A stretch of DNA of 64,000 bases, taken from assembly GCF_001870435.1 (NCBI RefSeq), contig NZ_MDDR01000035.1, positions 62,001 to 126,000 of the forward strand, given 5' to 3'. Below, piece by piece: positions 16,167 through 24,902 of this stretch. The notes under the pieces are model-generated. The model had not been told where the DNA came from. It was given only the letters and a program-made list of their open reading frames with translations, and did not search any database. Source of the stretch: Pseudomonas costantinii. GTDB taxonomy: Bacteria > Pseudomonadota > Gammaproteobacteria > Pseudomonadales > Pseudomonadaceae. A program made the position numbers and the translations under genes. How positions within the stretch are numbered: the first letter of the stretch is position 1; every line of letters begins with the position of its first letter.

Positions 16167-16856
16167 ATGAAAAGCAGCTCTCCATCGAGCCCGTCGGCAG
16201 GGCCCGATACTGATTCAGCAAGCCTTCAGGGAGAGCGCTTGAAGCCGTCCGCGAAAAAGCCATCAAGCTTTTACATGAAGCAGATGCGCGCGGGCCTGGC
16301 GGCCGCCGGTTATGTGAAACACGAGACTTGGGTGCTTCCCGAAAATCGAAGCCTGCTCAAGCAGATGGAGAAACAGCTTCGCCAGCCGATTCTGGCTGGC
16401 TCATTCATGTCGGAGAATTACATGAGCGCAGGTACTAACTGGAATATCGATCGACTGTTCACGGCGCTTCAGGCCCTGGACGAAGTGGTTTCCAACGACA
16501 TCACGCTTTCTCTGGTTCAAGGCTCCGAGTCCAGCATCAAGTTGGAGATGAACGACTTCGGAGGCTTGCCGATTTACATCGCAGTGGTGGGCGAGCAAAT
16601 CATCGTGGACACCGTTCTGGTTGACGTCGAGTCCATCAACGACGTGCCGACATTCAATGACGCAGTGCTGCGCAGCCGGGAAATGTTCCCGCTGTCCTCG
16701 ATCGGTATCGAGTCCATGCCTAACGGGCAAGTTGTTTACAACATGTTCGGCGCGTTGAGCTCCGACTCCAGCCTGACCAACATCGTGACCGAGGTGAAAA
16801 CCCTCGTCGACAACGTGCAGCGCGCCAGCGAAGCCTTCGAACGTTTCTTCAATTAA
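16167..16856 (+). CDS. YjfI-family protein (DUF2170)
   Basis: This 229-residue protein opens the operon. The first 35 residues are Ser/Pro-rich and charged. The segment SSFYMKQMRAGLAAAGYVKH begins the conserved domain, followed by an acidic alpha/beta part (MNDFGGLPIYIAVVGEQIIV) and a helical C-terminus. It has no signal peptide and no membrane segment. The function is not known. In E. coli the homologue begins yjfIJKLMC, the gene set seen here. Confidence 0.82.
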   Translation: MKSSSPSSPSAGPDTDSASLQGERLKPSAKKPSSFYMKQMRAGLAAAGYVKHETWVLPENRSLLKQMEKQLRQPILAGSFMSENYMSAGTNWNIDRLFTALQALDEVVSNDITLSLVQGSESSIKLEMNDFGGLPIYIAVVGEQIIVDTVLVDVESINDVPTFNDAVLRSREMFPLSSIGIESMPNGQVVYNMFGALSSDSSLTNIVTEVKTLVDNVQRASEAFERFFN

Positions 16857-16873
16857 GTATTCAGGAGTATCCA

Positions 16874-17572
16874 ATGACTCAGTCCATCTGGAGTAAATTG
16901 TTCACCGCGCTGCGTGGCGGTGCCAGCGAAGTCGGCGAATCGATCGTCGACCAACAAGCCCTGCGCATCCTTGACCAGGAAATTCGCGATGCTGACACTG
17001 CGCTGGCCAACGCCAAGCGCGAACTGGTCAGCATCATGGCCAAGCACAAACTGGCGGCTGATCGCGTCAGCGAATACGACGCCAAGATCAAAGACCTGGA
17101 GTCCAAGGCGATGGCCGCTATCCAGGCCAATCGTGAAGACCTGGCCCTGGAAGTGGCTGAAGCCATTTCGACCCTGACCAACGAACGCGACGTCGAGCAA
17201 AAGCAGACCACCGAATTCGGTGGGTACGCTGAAAGCATGCGCAAAGACATCACCAAGGCCGAAAGCCGGATCAAAAGCCTGCGCCAGCAAGTGGACATGG
17301 CCAAGGCGCGCGAAAGCGTACAGAAGGCCCAGGTCAGCGCTTCCATCGCCAGTGGCGGTGCCAATGGCAAGCTGGAAACCGCAGTCGGTACGCTGAACCG
17401 TTTGCAGGCCAAGCAGCAGCAACGCGCCGCTGAACTGCAAGCCCAGGACGAACTGGCCGAGGCATCCACCGGTACCGACCTGGAGCGCAAGCTGCGCGAA
17501 GCCGGCATCACGCCGGATACAGGCAGCGCCAATGCGATTCTGGAACGCCTGAAGCAAAAGTCGGCCGAGTAA
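16874..17572 (+). CDS. PspA/IM30-family protein (YjfJ-like)
   Basis: This 232-residue protein is almost wholly helical. It has the PspA pattern: N-terminal amphipathic MTQSIWSKLFTALRGGASEV, then long coiled coils (QQALRILDQEIRDADTALAN; RIKSLRQQVDMAKARESVQK). PspA-like proteins bind stressed inner membrane as ESCRT-III-like polymers. No pspF or pspBC is adjacent. The gene lies 17 bp after the YjfI gene and is followed by a terminator-like hairpin at 17589. Confidence 0.9.
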   Translation: MTQSIWSKLFTALRGGASEVGESIVDQQALRILDQEIRDADTALANAKRELVSIMAKHKLAADRVSEYDAKIKDLESKAMAAIQANREDLALEVAEAISTLTNERDVEQKQTTEFGGYAESMRKDITKAESRIKSLRQQVDMAKARESVQKAQVSASIASGGANGKLETAVGTLNRLQAKQQQRAAELQAQDELAEASTGTDLERKLREAGITPDTGSANAILERLKQKSAE

Positions 17573-17588
17573 ACAACGCTGCAACAGG

Positions 17589-17616
17589 AAGGGCCTATTC
17601 TCGGCCCTTTCTTTTT
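17589..17616 (+). terminator. Intra-operon terminator between pspA and the rhomboid gene
   Basis: AAGGGCC pairs with GGCCCTT around a 7-nt loop and is followed by TCTTTTT. It lies 16 bp after the pspA-like stop and 15 bp before the next start. It should end part of the transcripts, so the first two genes may be made in excess. Confidence 0.75.
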
Positions 17617-17630
17617 ACGTCGAGGTCAGG

Positions 17631-18197
17631 ATGGACGCCCTCAAGGGTTTCAAGACAATCGCAGGCCTGGCCCTGTTGATGGTCGCACTGCAACTGTTCA
17701 ATGTGGCGACCGGCTACAGTCTCATGGCATTCGGCCTGATCCCGAGAACGGTGCAGGGGTTGTTCGGCATCCTCACTTCACCGTTTTTGCATGGGTCTTT
17801 TGCTCACCTGAGCGCGAACCTGATCGCCTTTTTGGTCCTGGGCACCCTGGTAATCATCGAAGGGTTCAACCGTTTCATCAGCGTCAGCGCGATCATTATC
17901 CTGCTGGGCGGCGCGCTGGTTTGGCTGTTCGGTTTTTCCGGCGTACACATCGGTGCCAGTGGCTGGGTATTCGGGCTGTGGGCCTACCTGTTGTCGCGCG
18001 CCTGGTTCCACAGGAGTTGGGGCAACCTGATCACCGCCGGTGTTGTGGCGCTACTCTATGGCGGTTTGGTCCTGGGCTTCCTGCCGCGTCAGGGTGTTTC
18101 CTTCGAGGGGCATCTGTTTGGTGCGTTCGCCGGGTTTATTGCCGCCAAGGTACTTCTCTCCACCCGCCTCAAGGAGCGTTCTAATGGGATGGTTTAA
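17631..18197 (+). CDS. Rhomboid-family intramembrane serine protease
   Basis: This 188-residue protein has six or so hydrophobic segments. HGSFAHLSANLIAFLVLG carries the family HxxxN, HIGASGWVFGLWAYLL the catalytic Ser in GASG, and FEGHLFGAFAGFIAAK the catalytic His. All catalytic parts are therefore present. It is a short, core-only rhomboid. It is an extra member of the yjf set, inserted between the PspA and YjfK genes. Its 3' end overlaps the next gene by 14 nt. Confidence 0.88.
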   Translation: MDALKGFKTIAGLALLMVALQLFNVATGYSLMAFGLIPRTVQGLFGILTSPFLHGSFAHLSANLIAFLVLGTLVIIEGFNRFISVSAIIILLGGALVWLFGFSGVHIGASGWVFGLWAYLLSRAWFHRSWGNLITAGVVALLYGGLVLGFLPRQGVSFEGHLFGAFAGFIAAKVLLSTRLKERSNGMV

Positions 18198-18846
18198 ACA
18201 GTTGATGGGGCTTGAGGCCCCGCAAGCGAATACCGAATCGAAATTGACCCTGCCGGTCACCGGACCTTTGGGCCTGGCACCGGGTAAAGGCGTGATGTTC
18301 GACGCGACCCTGAAATTGTTGCTCGATGATAAAACCTCGGTGGTGATCCCCAGCTCCCAGGAAATCTGGAGCAACGGCACCGTTGACCTCGGGCAGTCGA
18401 CCTGGCTGTCGCGCTACTACATGAACGATGAAGATTACTGGTTGCAGGTGCACACCACGGGCGACATCGCCGGGCAGGTCGAGTCGGTGATCCTGTTCAA
18501 TTACTTAAGCTACGTCACCCTCAGCAGTGAGGCGGAACTGCGTCGGCTGGCGGGCCCACAGAGTCTGATCGGGCTGCCGACTTACACCCACAACGGTGTC
18601 GAATACGCCCGCGTTTGGGGAAGCGAGAATGGTCAGACAGAATTAGTGGCGATGAGCGAACAGGTGATAAATCCCGAGGACTCCTACACCGTCGAGCACC
18701 GTTCGATGCTGTATGCCCGAGAAACAGGCCTGACCGATCGCCGAGAGTTTCTGCTGTTTTCCGTCGAAGAAGATGCTGAAGGCACCATCAGCCTCAGCAC
18801 GTCGCTGGGCATTTCGCTGTACACAACCGACTTGAATGCGCTCTAA
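18184..18846 (+). CDS. YjfK-family protein (DUF2491)
   Basis: This 220-residue protein starts at ATG 18184 inside the rhomboid gene, with GGAG 10 bases upstream. Longer in-frame starts would overlap the rhomboid far more. It is acidic and has no signal or membrane segment. Family features include ESKLTLPVTGPLGLAPGKGV near the start and YYMNDEDYWLQVH mid-protein. Function unknown; conserved with YjfI, YjfJ, YjfL and YjfM. Confidence 0.82.
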   Translation: MGWFKQLMGLEAPQANTESKLTLPVTGPLGLAPGKGVMFDATLKLLLDDKTSVVIPSSQEIWSNGTVDLGQSTWLSRYYMNDEDYWLQVHTTGDIAGQVESVILFNYLSYVTLSSEAELRRLAGPQSLIGLPTYTHNGVEYARVWGSENGQTELVAMSEQVINPEDSYTVEHRSMLYARETGLTDRREFLLFSVEEDAEGTISLSTSLGISLYTTDLNAL

Positions 18847-18861
18847 AAAAGGAAGAAACCC

Positions 18862-19290
18862 ATGCTAGAAGCTCTCTCCATCTCCCTGAACAAAGCGGCC
18901 GTGTTCGGGTTTGTCACCTACCTGTTGGGGGCTGCCGTGCTGTTCGGCCTGTTCCAGTTCATCTACACCCGCATCACCCCGCATAAAGAGTTCGAACTGA
19001 TCCGTTCGGGCAACGTTGCGGCTGCGGTGGCGCTGGGCGGTGCGATCATCGGTTTCGCCATTCCGGCCAGCAATGTGATTGCCTACTCGATCAGCATCCT
19101 CGACTTCGTCGTCTGGGCGGTGATCGCTGCCGTCGTCCAACTGTTGGCGTTTCTGCTGACCAGCCTGGTGCTCAAAGGCACGTCCGAGCGCATCAAGAAC
19201 GGCGAGCTCGCGGCCGGCATCTACGTGGCCGCCGTGGCCATCAGCGTCGGCATGTTGAACGCCGCGTGCATGACGCCTACCCAGAACTGA
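18862..19290 (+). CDS. YjfL-family membrane protein (DUF350)
   Basis: This 142-residue protein has four hydrophobic helices: VFGFVTYLLGAAVLFGLFQF, AAAVALGGAIIGFAIPAS, ILDFVVWAVIAAVVQLLAFL and AAGIYVAAVAISVGML. This matches a pair of DUF350 hairpins. It is an inner-membrane protein of unknown role and the only polytopic member of the set besides the rhomboid. Confidence 0.85.
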   Translation: MLEALSISLNKAAVFGFVTYLLGAAVLFGLFQFIYTRITPHKEFELIRSGNVAAAVALGGAIIGFAIPASNVIAYSISILDFVVWAVIAAVVQLLAFLLTSLVLKGTSERIKNGELAAGIYVAAVAISVGMLNAACMTPTQN

Positions 19291-19308
19291 TCTCGCACGG
19301 AGCTCCCG

Positions 19309-20022
19309 ATGAAACGAAGCAAGTACGTCCAGCTGTCGCTGGCTGCGTCGGTCGCGATGGCGATATCCGGCTGCGGGCCGACGGAAAAAACCTACGATTT
19401 GCAGAAGAAGTACAACTTCCAGTCTGTTCAGCAGTGTGCCGATGAAAAACTTCCGGTGGACGTCTGCTCGGACGCCTACATGACGGCCATGGCCGAGCAT
19501 CGCCGTATTGCTCCGGTGTACGACAACCAGGCCGATTGCGATGCTGACTTTGTCGCCGACTGGTGCCAGCAGGACTCCACCGGCAAGTTCATCCCCAAGC
19601 TCGGCGGTTTCGAACTGACCGCCGCAGGCCAGGTGACCCAATCCCAGGTCGACGCTGCCAACGCTCAAGTGCCTGGCGCACAAGCGAGCAGTGGAGGCTC
19701 AGGCTTCTCCACCGGCAGCCTGCTGACCGGGCTGCTGATCGGCAACATGCTGAGCAACAATCGCAACAGCTACCGCTCCGAACCGGTGTATCGCTACCGC
19801 GATGATCGCGGCAGTTACGGTTCCTCAACGCTCAATCAGCGGGTGTCGAATGGCGCGACATTTGGTCGCTCGAACCAGGCCAGGTACGGCAGCAGCAATT
19901 ATTCGAACACGCTGCGCTCCTCCAGCAAACCAGTGTCCGTTGCGTCCTCCACCTCTCGTGGCGGTTTCGGCAGCAAGGCCAGCGCACGCAGCGGCTGGGG
20001 CGGCGGCGGGTCGAGCAGTTAA
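19309..20022 (+). CDS. YjfM-family lipoprotein (DUF1190)
   Basis: This 237-residue protein has a lipoprotein signal, LAASVAMAISGCGPTEKTYD, with lipobox ISGC. The N-terminal half has conserved cysteines (FQSVQQCADEKLPVDVCSDA; QADCDADFVADWCQQ). The C-terminal third is low complexity, rich in Ser, Gly, Arg and Tyr, ending GWGGGGSSS. It is exposed on the envelope. Function unknown. Confidence 0.82.
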   Translation: MKRSKYVQLSLAASVAMAISGCGPTEKTYDLQKKYNFQSVQQCADEKLPVDVCSDAYMTAMAEHRRIAPVYDNQADCDADFVADWCQQDSTGKFIPKLGGFELTAAGQVTQSQVDAANAQVPGAQASSGGSGFSTGSLLTGLLIGNMLSNNRNSYRSEPVYRYRDDRGSYGSSTLNQRVSNGATFGRSNQARYGSSNYSNTLRSSSKPVSVASSTSRGGFGSKASARSGWGGGGSSS

Positions 20023-20034
20023 GGAAACCGGGCC

Positions 20035-21192
20035 ATGAAGAAAATCCATTGTGCAGAGCGTCATGACTGGAAACAGACCGCCGACAGCCTCGGCTTTTTG
20101 TTCCACACCATCGACGACGAACCCTACTGGGACGAGAGCGCGTATTACCAGTTCACGCTCAAGCAAATCGAGCACGACCTCGAAGACCCGACCACCGAGA
20201 TCCATGACATGTGCATGGACCTCGTGGCCCGCGTGGTCCAAAGCGAAGAACTGCTGGAACGCCTGAGCATCCCCGCGCCGTTCTTCGACATGATTCGCAC
20301 CTCATGGCTCGAAGGCCACCCGCACCTGTACGGGCGCATGGACTTCTCCTACAACGGCACCGGGCCCGCCAAGTTGCTCGAACTCAACTACGACACCCCG
20401 ACCAGCCTGTACGAGGCGGCCGCGTTTCAGTGGGGCTGGCTGGAGCAGTGCATCGAACGCGGGTTGCTGCCCAAGCACGCCGACCAGTTCAACAGCATCG
20501 ACACCAAACTGCATCAGGCCTTCGCGCAATTGCAGGTCAACCAGCCGTTCTACTTCGCCTCGATGAAAGACTCGATCGAAGACAAAGGCACCACCGACTA
20601 CCTGCGCCTCGTCGCCGAAAAAGTCGGCATCGAATCACGTCACATCGACATCGAAGACATCGGCCTGACCGCCGAAGGCCGCTTCGTTGACCTGGAAGAT
20701 CGCTGGATTCCGCACCTGTTCAAACTGCACGCCTGGGAGTTCATCTTCCACGAGCCTTTTGGTGCTGCGATTGCCGAGAGTGACACGCAGTTTTTTGAGC
20801 CTGCGTGGAAATCCATCATCTCCAACAAAGGCATCCTGCCGCTGTTGTGGGAGCTCAACAAAGGCCACCCGAACTTGCTCGCATCCCACCTGGATACCGA
20901 CCCAGGTAAAGCCGTGCCGAAGGGCTGGGTGCGCAAGCCGTTCTTCTCGCGGGAAGGGGCGAACATCGAGCTGCAAACGGCTGACGGGCTGATCGTGAAA
21001 GAGGACGGGCCCTATACGGATGCGCCGTTTATCCTTCAGGAGTTTGCGCCGCTGCCGCGGTTTGGGGACAGCTATACGCTGATTGGGTCGTGGGTGATTG
21101 GTGACCAGGCAGCGGGGATAGGGGTGCGGGAGGACAATAGTTTGATTACCAAGGATTCGAGCCGGTTTTTGCCGCACTTGATTCTGGATTGA
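20035..21192 (+). CDS. Glutathionylspermidine synthase-like ATP-grasp protein (YjfC-like)
   Basis: This 385-residue protein matches the synthetase domain of glutathionylspermidine synthase. Visible family blocks are YWDESAYYQFTLKQIEHDLE, RMDFSYNGTGPAKLLELNYD, TPTSLYEAAAFQWGW, and near the end GWVRKPFFSREGANIEL and SWVIGDQAAGIGVREDNSLI. It lacks the amidase half of E. coli Gss. The reaction of the YjfC branch is uncertain, so a peptide-amine ligase is only an inference. It is the last gene of the operon. Confidence 0.85.
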   Translation: MKKIHCAERHDWKQTADSLGFLFHTIDDEPYWDESAYYQFTLKQIEHDLEDPTTEIHDMCMDLVARVVQSEELLERLSIPAPFFDMIRTSWLEGHPHLYGRMDFSYNGTGPAKLLELNYDTPTSLYEAAAFQWGWLEQCIERGLLPKHADQFNSIDTKLHQAFAQLQVNQPFYFASMKDSIEDKGTTDYLRLVAEKVGIESRHIDIEDIGLTAEGRFVDLEDRWIPHLFKLHAWEFIFHEPFGAAIAESDTQFFEPAWKSIISNKGILPLLWELNKGHPNLLASHLDTDPGKAVPKGWVRKPFFSREGANIELQTADGLIVKEDGPYTDAPFILQEFAPLPRFGDSYTLIGSWVIGDQAAGIGVREDNSLITKDSSRFLPHLILD

Positions 21193-21287
21193 GACAGTCC
21201 GTCTTGGTCAGGGATGACCGAACACGACTTGACAGATTGTCTGAGAACTCGCGCCTCGAATAGGACAGGATTGTTCTAGACATTAAA

Positions 21288-21308
21288 AAGCCGGCTTGTG
21301 GCCGGCTT
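21288..21308 (-). terminator. Terminator downstream of the S24 repressor gene
   Basis: AAGCCGGC pairs with GCCGGCTT around a 5-nt loop. Read on the minus strand the stem is followed by TTTAATG, so it best fits the repressor gene ending at 21488. It could also stop plus-strand transcripts from the yjf operon. I see nothing else in the gap 21193-21487. Confidence 0.65.
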
Positions 21309-21487
21309 CTCGGGGACTGCTTCAGCTTGTTTTTGACAAACCTCACCAGCCTTCAAATCGCTCAGCCCACATTGCGTCAGGCTGAATAAAAGGGGCATCA
21401 GCGGGAACTCCTCCGCATCGCCGGACAGGGTGAATAGCCTGAAGCCACCCCCTGCCAAATGTGGGCCGCATGATACCCACATTCACC

Positions 21488-22258
21488 TCAAATGCCCACC
21501 TCCGGATCCGATTTAGAGCCTTCCCAACCCAACAGATGCTCATCCAGCGGCACCGGTCGGCGGTTGTTCAACGTAGACCACCAGAACACCCACCCCACGA
21601 TCTGGAAGTTCTGTTCGAAGCGTTGCTCGTGAGTGAGGTATTCGTCCGGATGTTCGCTGGCGTTGTGGCTGCGCATACGCAAACCACCACCCGGTCGGTT
21701 GTAGAGGTATTTGATGCGCAACATGCCGTCGTGTTCGACGGCGTAAATTTCGCCGTCGATGATTTGGGTGCGGCCGCTGTCGATGCCGAGAGTGGCGCCT
21801 TGCTGGATGATGTCGGTCATGCTGTTGTCGACCATGTAGGCGCCTACTGCGCGGTCGGGGTTTACGTTTAAGGTTTTGAGGGTGTGCAGGGAGACGCGCA
21901 CGCGCTCGACGGAGGTGAAGGTGGGGTGGAGGGGAATCTCCACGTCGGTTTTTTCTGGAGGGCAGGGTGGGCCGGTGAGGTATTTACCTGCGTCCTCGCG
22001 GATGGGGATTACGTTCCTTGTGTCGTGGCCTTCGAGCAGGAAGTTGGCCGGTGGATGTTTAGGGCCTTCGCCGGTGCGTAGCCAACGGCTGGAGATGCAC
22101 AGCAGTTCTGCGATCTCGTTGAGTCGGCCCATGGGCACGCCGCGTTTGAACCAGTTGTTCACGTGTTGAGGCGTGACGCCGCGGTTCTTGGCGAAGTCGG
22201 AGGCGGAAAGATGAACTTCCCGTAGGAGTGCTTTTAGTCGATCACCTGATGTATTCAT
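21488..22258 (-). CDS. XRE-type repressor with LexA-like S24 peptidase domain
   Basis: This 256-residue protein starts at the ATG at 22258; an upstream in-frame start 10 codons earlier is less likely. Residues about 5-60 form a helix-turn-helix (SASDFAKNRGVTPQHVNNWF). The C-terminal half resembles the S24 self-cleaving domain: VGAYMVDNSMTDIIQQGATL carries the serine where LexA has GDSM, and GMLRIKYLY supplies a candidate lysine. An Ala-Gly in EDAGKYL may be the cleavage site. Such proteins (CI, PrtR) control prophage or pyocin genes, but none lie here. Confidence 0.85.
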   Translation of the reverse strand: MNTSGDRLKALLREVHLSASDFAKNRGVTPQHVNNWFKRGVPMGRLNEIAELLCISSRWLRTGEGPKHPPANFLLEGHDTRNVIPIREDAGKYLTGPPCPPEKTDVEIPLHPTFTSVERVRVSLHTLKTLNVNPDRAVGAYMVDNSMTDIIQQGATLGIDSGRTQIIDGEIYAVEHDGMLRIKYLYNRPGGGLRMRSHNASEHPDEYLTHEQRFEQNFQIVGWVFWWSTLNNRRPVPLDEHLLGWEGSKSDPEVGI

Positions 22259-22414
22259 AAACGCAGAGTTTACTGGCCGGGAAAACACATCAAATAAACC
22301 ATGCGTTGAATCGCGCGCGTAGGAGTTTGCTTAGTTGTAGCCTGATTTGTCAGATTTAAAACTTAGTTGAACGCTGAGTATTAAGTATTGAACTTGGCGT
22401 TTAATTTTTCCCAC

Positions 22415-22445
22415 AAAAAAAGCCCCGAATGATCGGGGCTTTTTT
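22415..22445. terminator. Bidirectional intrinsic terminator after ppa
   Basis: AGCCCCGA/TCGGGGCT is an 8-bp stem with a 4-nt loop, flanked by an A-run on the left and a T-run on the right. It lies 28 bp beyond the ppa stop and would work in both directions. Confidence 0.88.
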
Positions 22446-22472
22446 GATTGCCAGGGCAATGAGGAGCGGTTA

Positions 22473-23000
22473 TCAGCCTTTGTAGGCTGCAACCGATTTC
22501 ATGATCTCGGCGCGGGCGGCGTCTGCGTTGCCCCAGCCTTCGATTTTCACCCATTTGCCTTTTTCGAGGTCTTTGTAGTTCTCGAAGAAGTGCTTGATCT
22601 GTTCCAGTAGCAGTGGCGGCAGGTCGGTGTATTCCTTCACGTCCACGTACAGCTGGGACAGCTTGTCGTGGGGTACCGCGATCACTTTGGCATCGCCGCC
22701 GCCGTCGTCGGTCATGTTCAGGATGCCGACTGGACGTGCGCGGATAACCGAGCCTGGGGTAACCGGGTAAGGGGTTACAACCAGCACGTCGAGGGGGTCA
22801 CCGTCGTCAGCCAGGGTGTTTGGGATGAAACCGTAGTTGGCCGGGTAGAACATCGGGGTGGCCATGAAACGGTCAACGAACAGGCAGTCGCTGTCTTTGT
22901 CGATTTCGTATTTGATCGGCGCGTGGTTGGCCGGAATTTCGATGGCGACGTAGATGTCGTTCGGCAGGTCTTTGCCAGCCGGAATCTTGCTGTAGCTCAT
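22473..23000 (-). CDS. ppa: Inorganic pyrophosphatase
   Basis: This 175-residue family I enzyme hydrolyses pyrophosphate to drive biosynthesis. The start at 23000 (MSYSKIPAGKDLPNDIYVAI) matches the conserved N-terminus; an upstream in-frame ATG is rejected. Metal-binding motifs include ANYGFIPNTLADDGDPLDVL and DDGGGDAKVIAV. Confidence 0.97.
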   Translation of the reverse strand: MSYSKIPAGKDLPNDIYVAIEIPANHAPIKYEIDKDSDCLFVDRFMATPMFYPANYGFIPNTLADDGDPLDVLVVTPYPVTPGSVIRARPVGILNMTDDGGGDAKVIAVPHDKLSQLYVDVKEYTDLPPLLLEQIKHFFENYKDLEKGKWVKIEGWGNADAARAEIMKSVAAYKG

Positions 23001-23108
23001 TGGGCGATGCCCCCGTAGTTGACCATTGAACATGGCCGGATTGGCCTAAAAGTGGCGGCGATTATAGGCATATTCTGACGCCGATGCCATGCGCCGGACG
23101 TCGTAAGG

Positions 23109-23924
23109 TCATTCGCCTTGCGGCGGGTAGCGCGGGTCGTGTGCTTGCAGTTGGGTCAGGCGTGCCAAGGGATCCTGGCGATAAAAGAGGCTCAATTGCG
23201 CGTACACCTGTGGATAAATGCTGACCAGTAAATCCGGGGCACTGAAAAAGTATTCGCTGGTGACGGCAAAGAATTCCGCCGGGTTTTCGGCGGCGTAGGG
23301 GTCGATCTCGGTTTCGACGTCCGGGTTGGCGTCCAGCTGGCGATTGAGGTCGTCATAGGCGCCTTGCATTACGCTGGCCCATTCCTGCACACGCATGTCG
23401 TGGTGCAGCGGTGGCAGCCCGTTGGCGTCGCCATTCAGCATGTCGAGTTTGTGCGCCAGCTCGTGAATGACCAGGTTGTAGCCTTCCCAATTGCCACTGG
23501 CCAGCACGCCCGGCCAGGCGAGGATCACCGGGCCTTGTTGCCAGGCTTCGCCGCTGTGTTCGCCGTCCCATTCGTGTTCGACGCCGCTGGCATCGCGATG
23601 GCGCTGCGGGCTGAGGAAGTCGTCGGGGTACAACACGATTTCGTGGAAACCCTGGTACCAGTCGAGGTCGCCAAGGTTCATCAACGGCAATTGCGCCTGT
23701 GCGGCGAGCAGCAGGCGTTGTTCCTGGTGCAGTTCGACGCCGGGCAGGGCGGTGAGGTGTTTTTCGTTGAGGAACACCACGCAGGCTTCGCGCAACCACT
23801 GGTCCTGCTCGGCGCTGATACCGTCGAGGAAGGTCAGGTGGTGGCGCACCCGTTGCCAGGTGTCATCGGCAATCGGGTGCTTGGCCAACAGGCGCCGGCG
23901 ACGCCAGGCGCTGAGGGACCACAT
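23109..23924 (-). CDS. MtfA-family zinc peptidase
   Basis: This 271-residue protein of the M90/MtfA family has the zinc motif HELAHKLDMLNGDANGLP and the downstream Glu region NPAEFFAVTSEYFF. In E. coli MtfA binds the glucose regulator Mlc and has aminopeptidase activity. Pseudomonas lacks the same PTS control, so its target here is unknown. It lies 6 bp after the DedA gene, in one unit. Confidence 0.88.
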   Translation of the reverse strand: MWSLSAWRRRRLLAKHPIADDTWQRVRHHLTFLDGISAEQDQWLREACVVFLNEKHLTALPGVELHQEQRLLLAAQAQLPLMNLGDLDWYQGFHEIVLYPDDFLSPQRHRDASGVEHEWDGEHSGEAWQQGPVILAWPGVLASGNWEGYNLVIHELAHKLDMLNGDANGLPPLHHDMRVQEWASVMQGAYDDLNRQLDANPDVETEIDPYAAENPAEFFAVTSEYFFSAPDLLVSIYPQVYAQLSLFYRQDPLARLTQLQAHDPRYPPQGE

Positions 23925-23930
23925 TGCAGA

Positions 23931-24587
23931 TTACTGCGGCTTGGCTTCGGAGGACGCACGGCCAAAGCGGCTGCGGAGCACACCGATGATCATCGGCACC
24001 AGGGACAGCAGGATGATGAATACCACCAGCAGTGACAGGTTTTTCTTGATGAATGGCACGTTGCCGAAGAAGTAACCCAAGGTCACCAGGCCGCCGACCC
24101 AGATAATGGTGCCGAACACGCTGAACCCGAAGAAGCGCGGGTAAGGCATTTTGGCGATGCCGGCGACGAACGGTGCGAAAGTACGCAGGATCGGCAGGAA
24201 GCGCGCCAGGGTCACAGTTTTGCCGCCGTGCTTGTCGTAGAAATCGTGGGTTTTTTGCAGGTAGTCGCGGCGGAAGATCTTCGAGTTCGGGTTGCTGAAC
24301 AAGCGTTCTCCGGCCGTTCGCCCGATCACATAGTTGGTACTGTCCCCGAGGATCGCCGCCAGCATCAACAGGCCGCCCAGCAATACCGGGTCCATGCCGC
24401 CGCCTGCGGCAACTGCACCGGCGATAAACAGCAACGAATCACCCGGCAGGAACGGCATGACCACAAGGCCGGTTTCGCAAAAAATGACCAGGAATAGAAT
24501 GGCGTAGATCCACACACCGTAGTTTTTCACCAGCATGTCGAGATACACGTCGAGATGCAGGATAAGGTCGAGCGGGTTGAAATCCAT
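23931..24587 (-). CDS. DedA-family inner-membrane protein
   Basis: This 218-residue protein is chosen from the ATG at 24587, because AGG stands 8 bases upstream; a GTG 3 codons earlier is possible. DedA features are FCETGLVVMPFLPGDSLLFI, GDSTNYVIGRTAGERLF and LARFLPILRTFAPFVAGIAK. DedA proteins flip lipid carriers or phospholipids and support membrane potential. It is cotranscribed with mtfA. Confidence 0.92.
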   Translation of the reverse strand: MDFNPLDLILHLDVYLDMLVKNYGVWIYAILFLVIFCETGLVVMPFLPGDSLLFIAGAVAAGGGMDPVLLGGLLMLAAILGDSTNYVIGRTAGERLFSNPNSKIFRRDYLQKTHDFYDKHGGKTVTLARFLPILRTFAPFVAGIAKMPYPRFFGFSVFGTIIWVGGLVTLGYFFGNVPFIKKNLSLLVVFIILLSLVPMIIGVLRSRFGRASSEAKPQ

Positions 24588-24790
24588 GAATGGCACCTGT
24601 GTGAATGGCCCGGCTCAGCAGGCCAGTGCGGGGGGCTACGGGTAAGTTAGGCTACAAGCGTATGTCGTGATTCTTACAATCCTAAGAGGTCCGCATTATA
24701 CGGATTGGCAAGTGAAAAGCGTGTTGGTTTTGTAGCGGGGGATGTCGCAAGTTTGCAGCGCGTCAGATCGCCAGTTCTCATGGGTCAAAC

Positions 24791-24880
24791 TGTGGTCGCT
24801 GGCTTGCCTGCGATAGCGGCGTGTCAGCTAATGCATGATTTCCTGGCCCACCGCTATCGCAGGCAAGCCAGCTCTCACAG
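24791..24880. repeat. REPIN-type inverted repeat
   Basis: The left arm contains GCTGGCTTGCCTGCGATAGC and the right arm GCTATCGCAGGCAAGCCAGC, with about 35 bp between. It fills the middle of the 315-bp gap 24588-24902, in which I see no other feature. Confidence 0.88.
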
Positions 24881-24902
24881 GGGATTTGTGGTGTTTTGGA
24901 GG

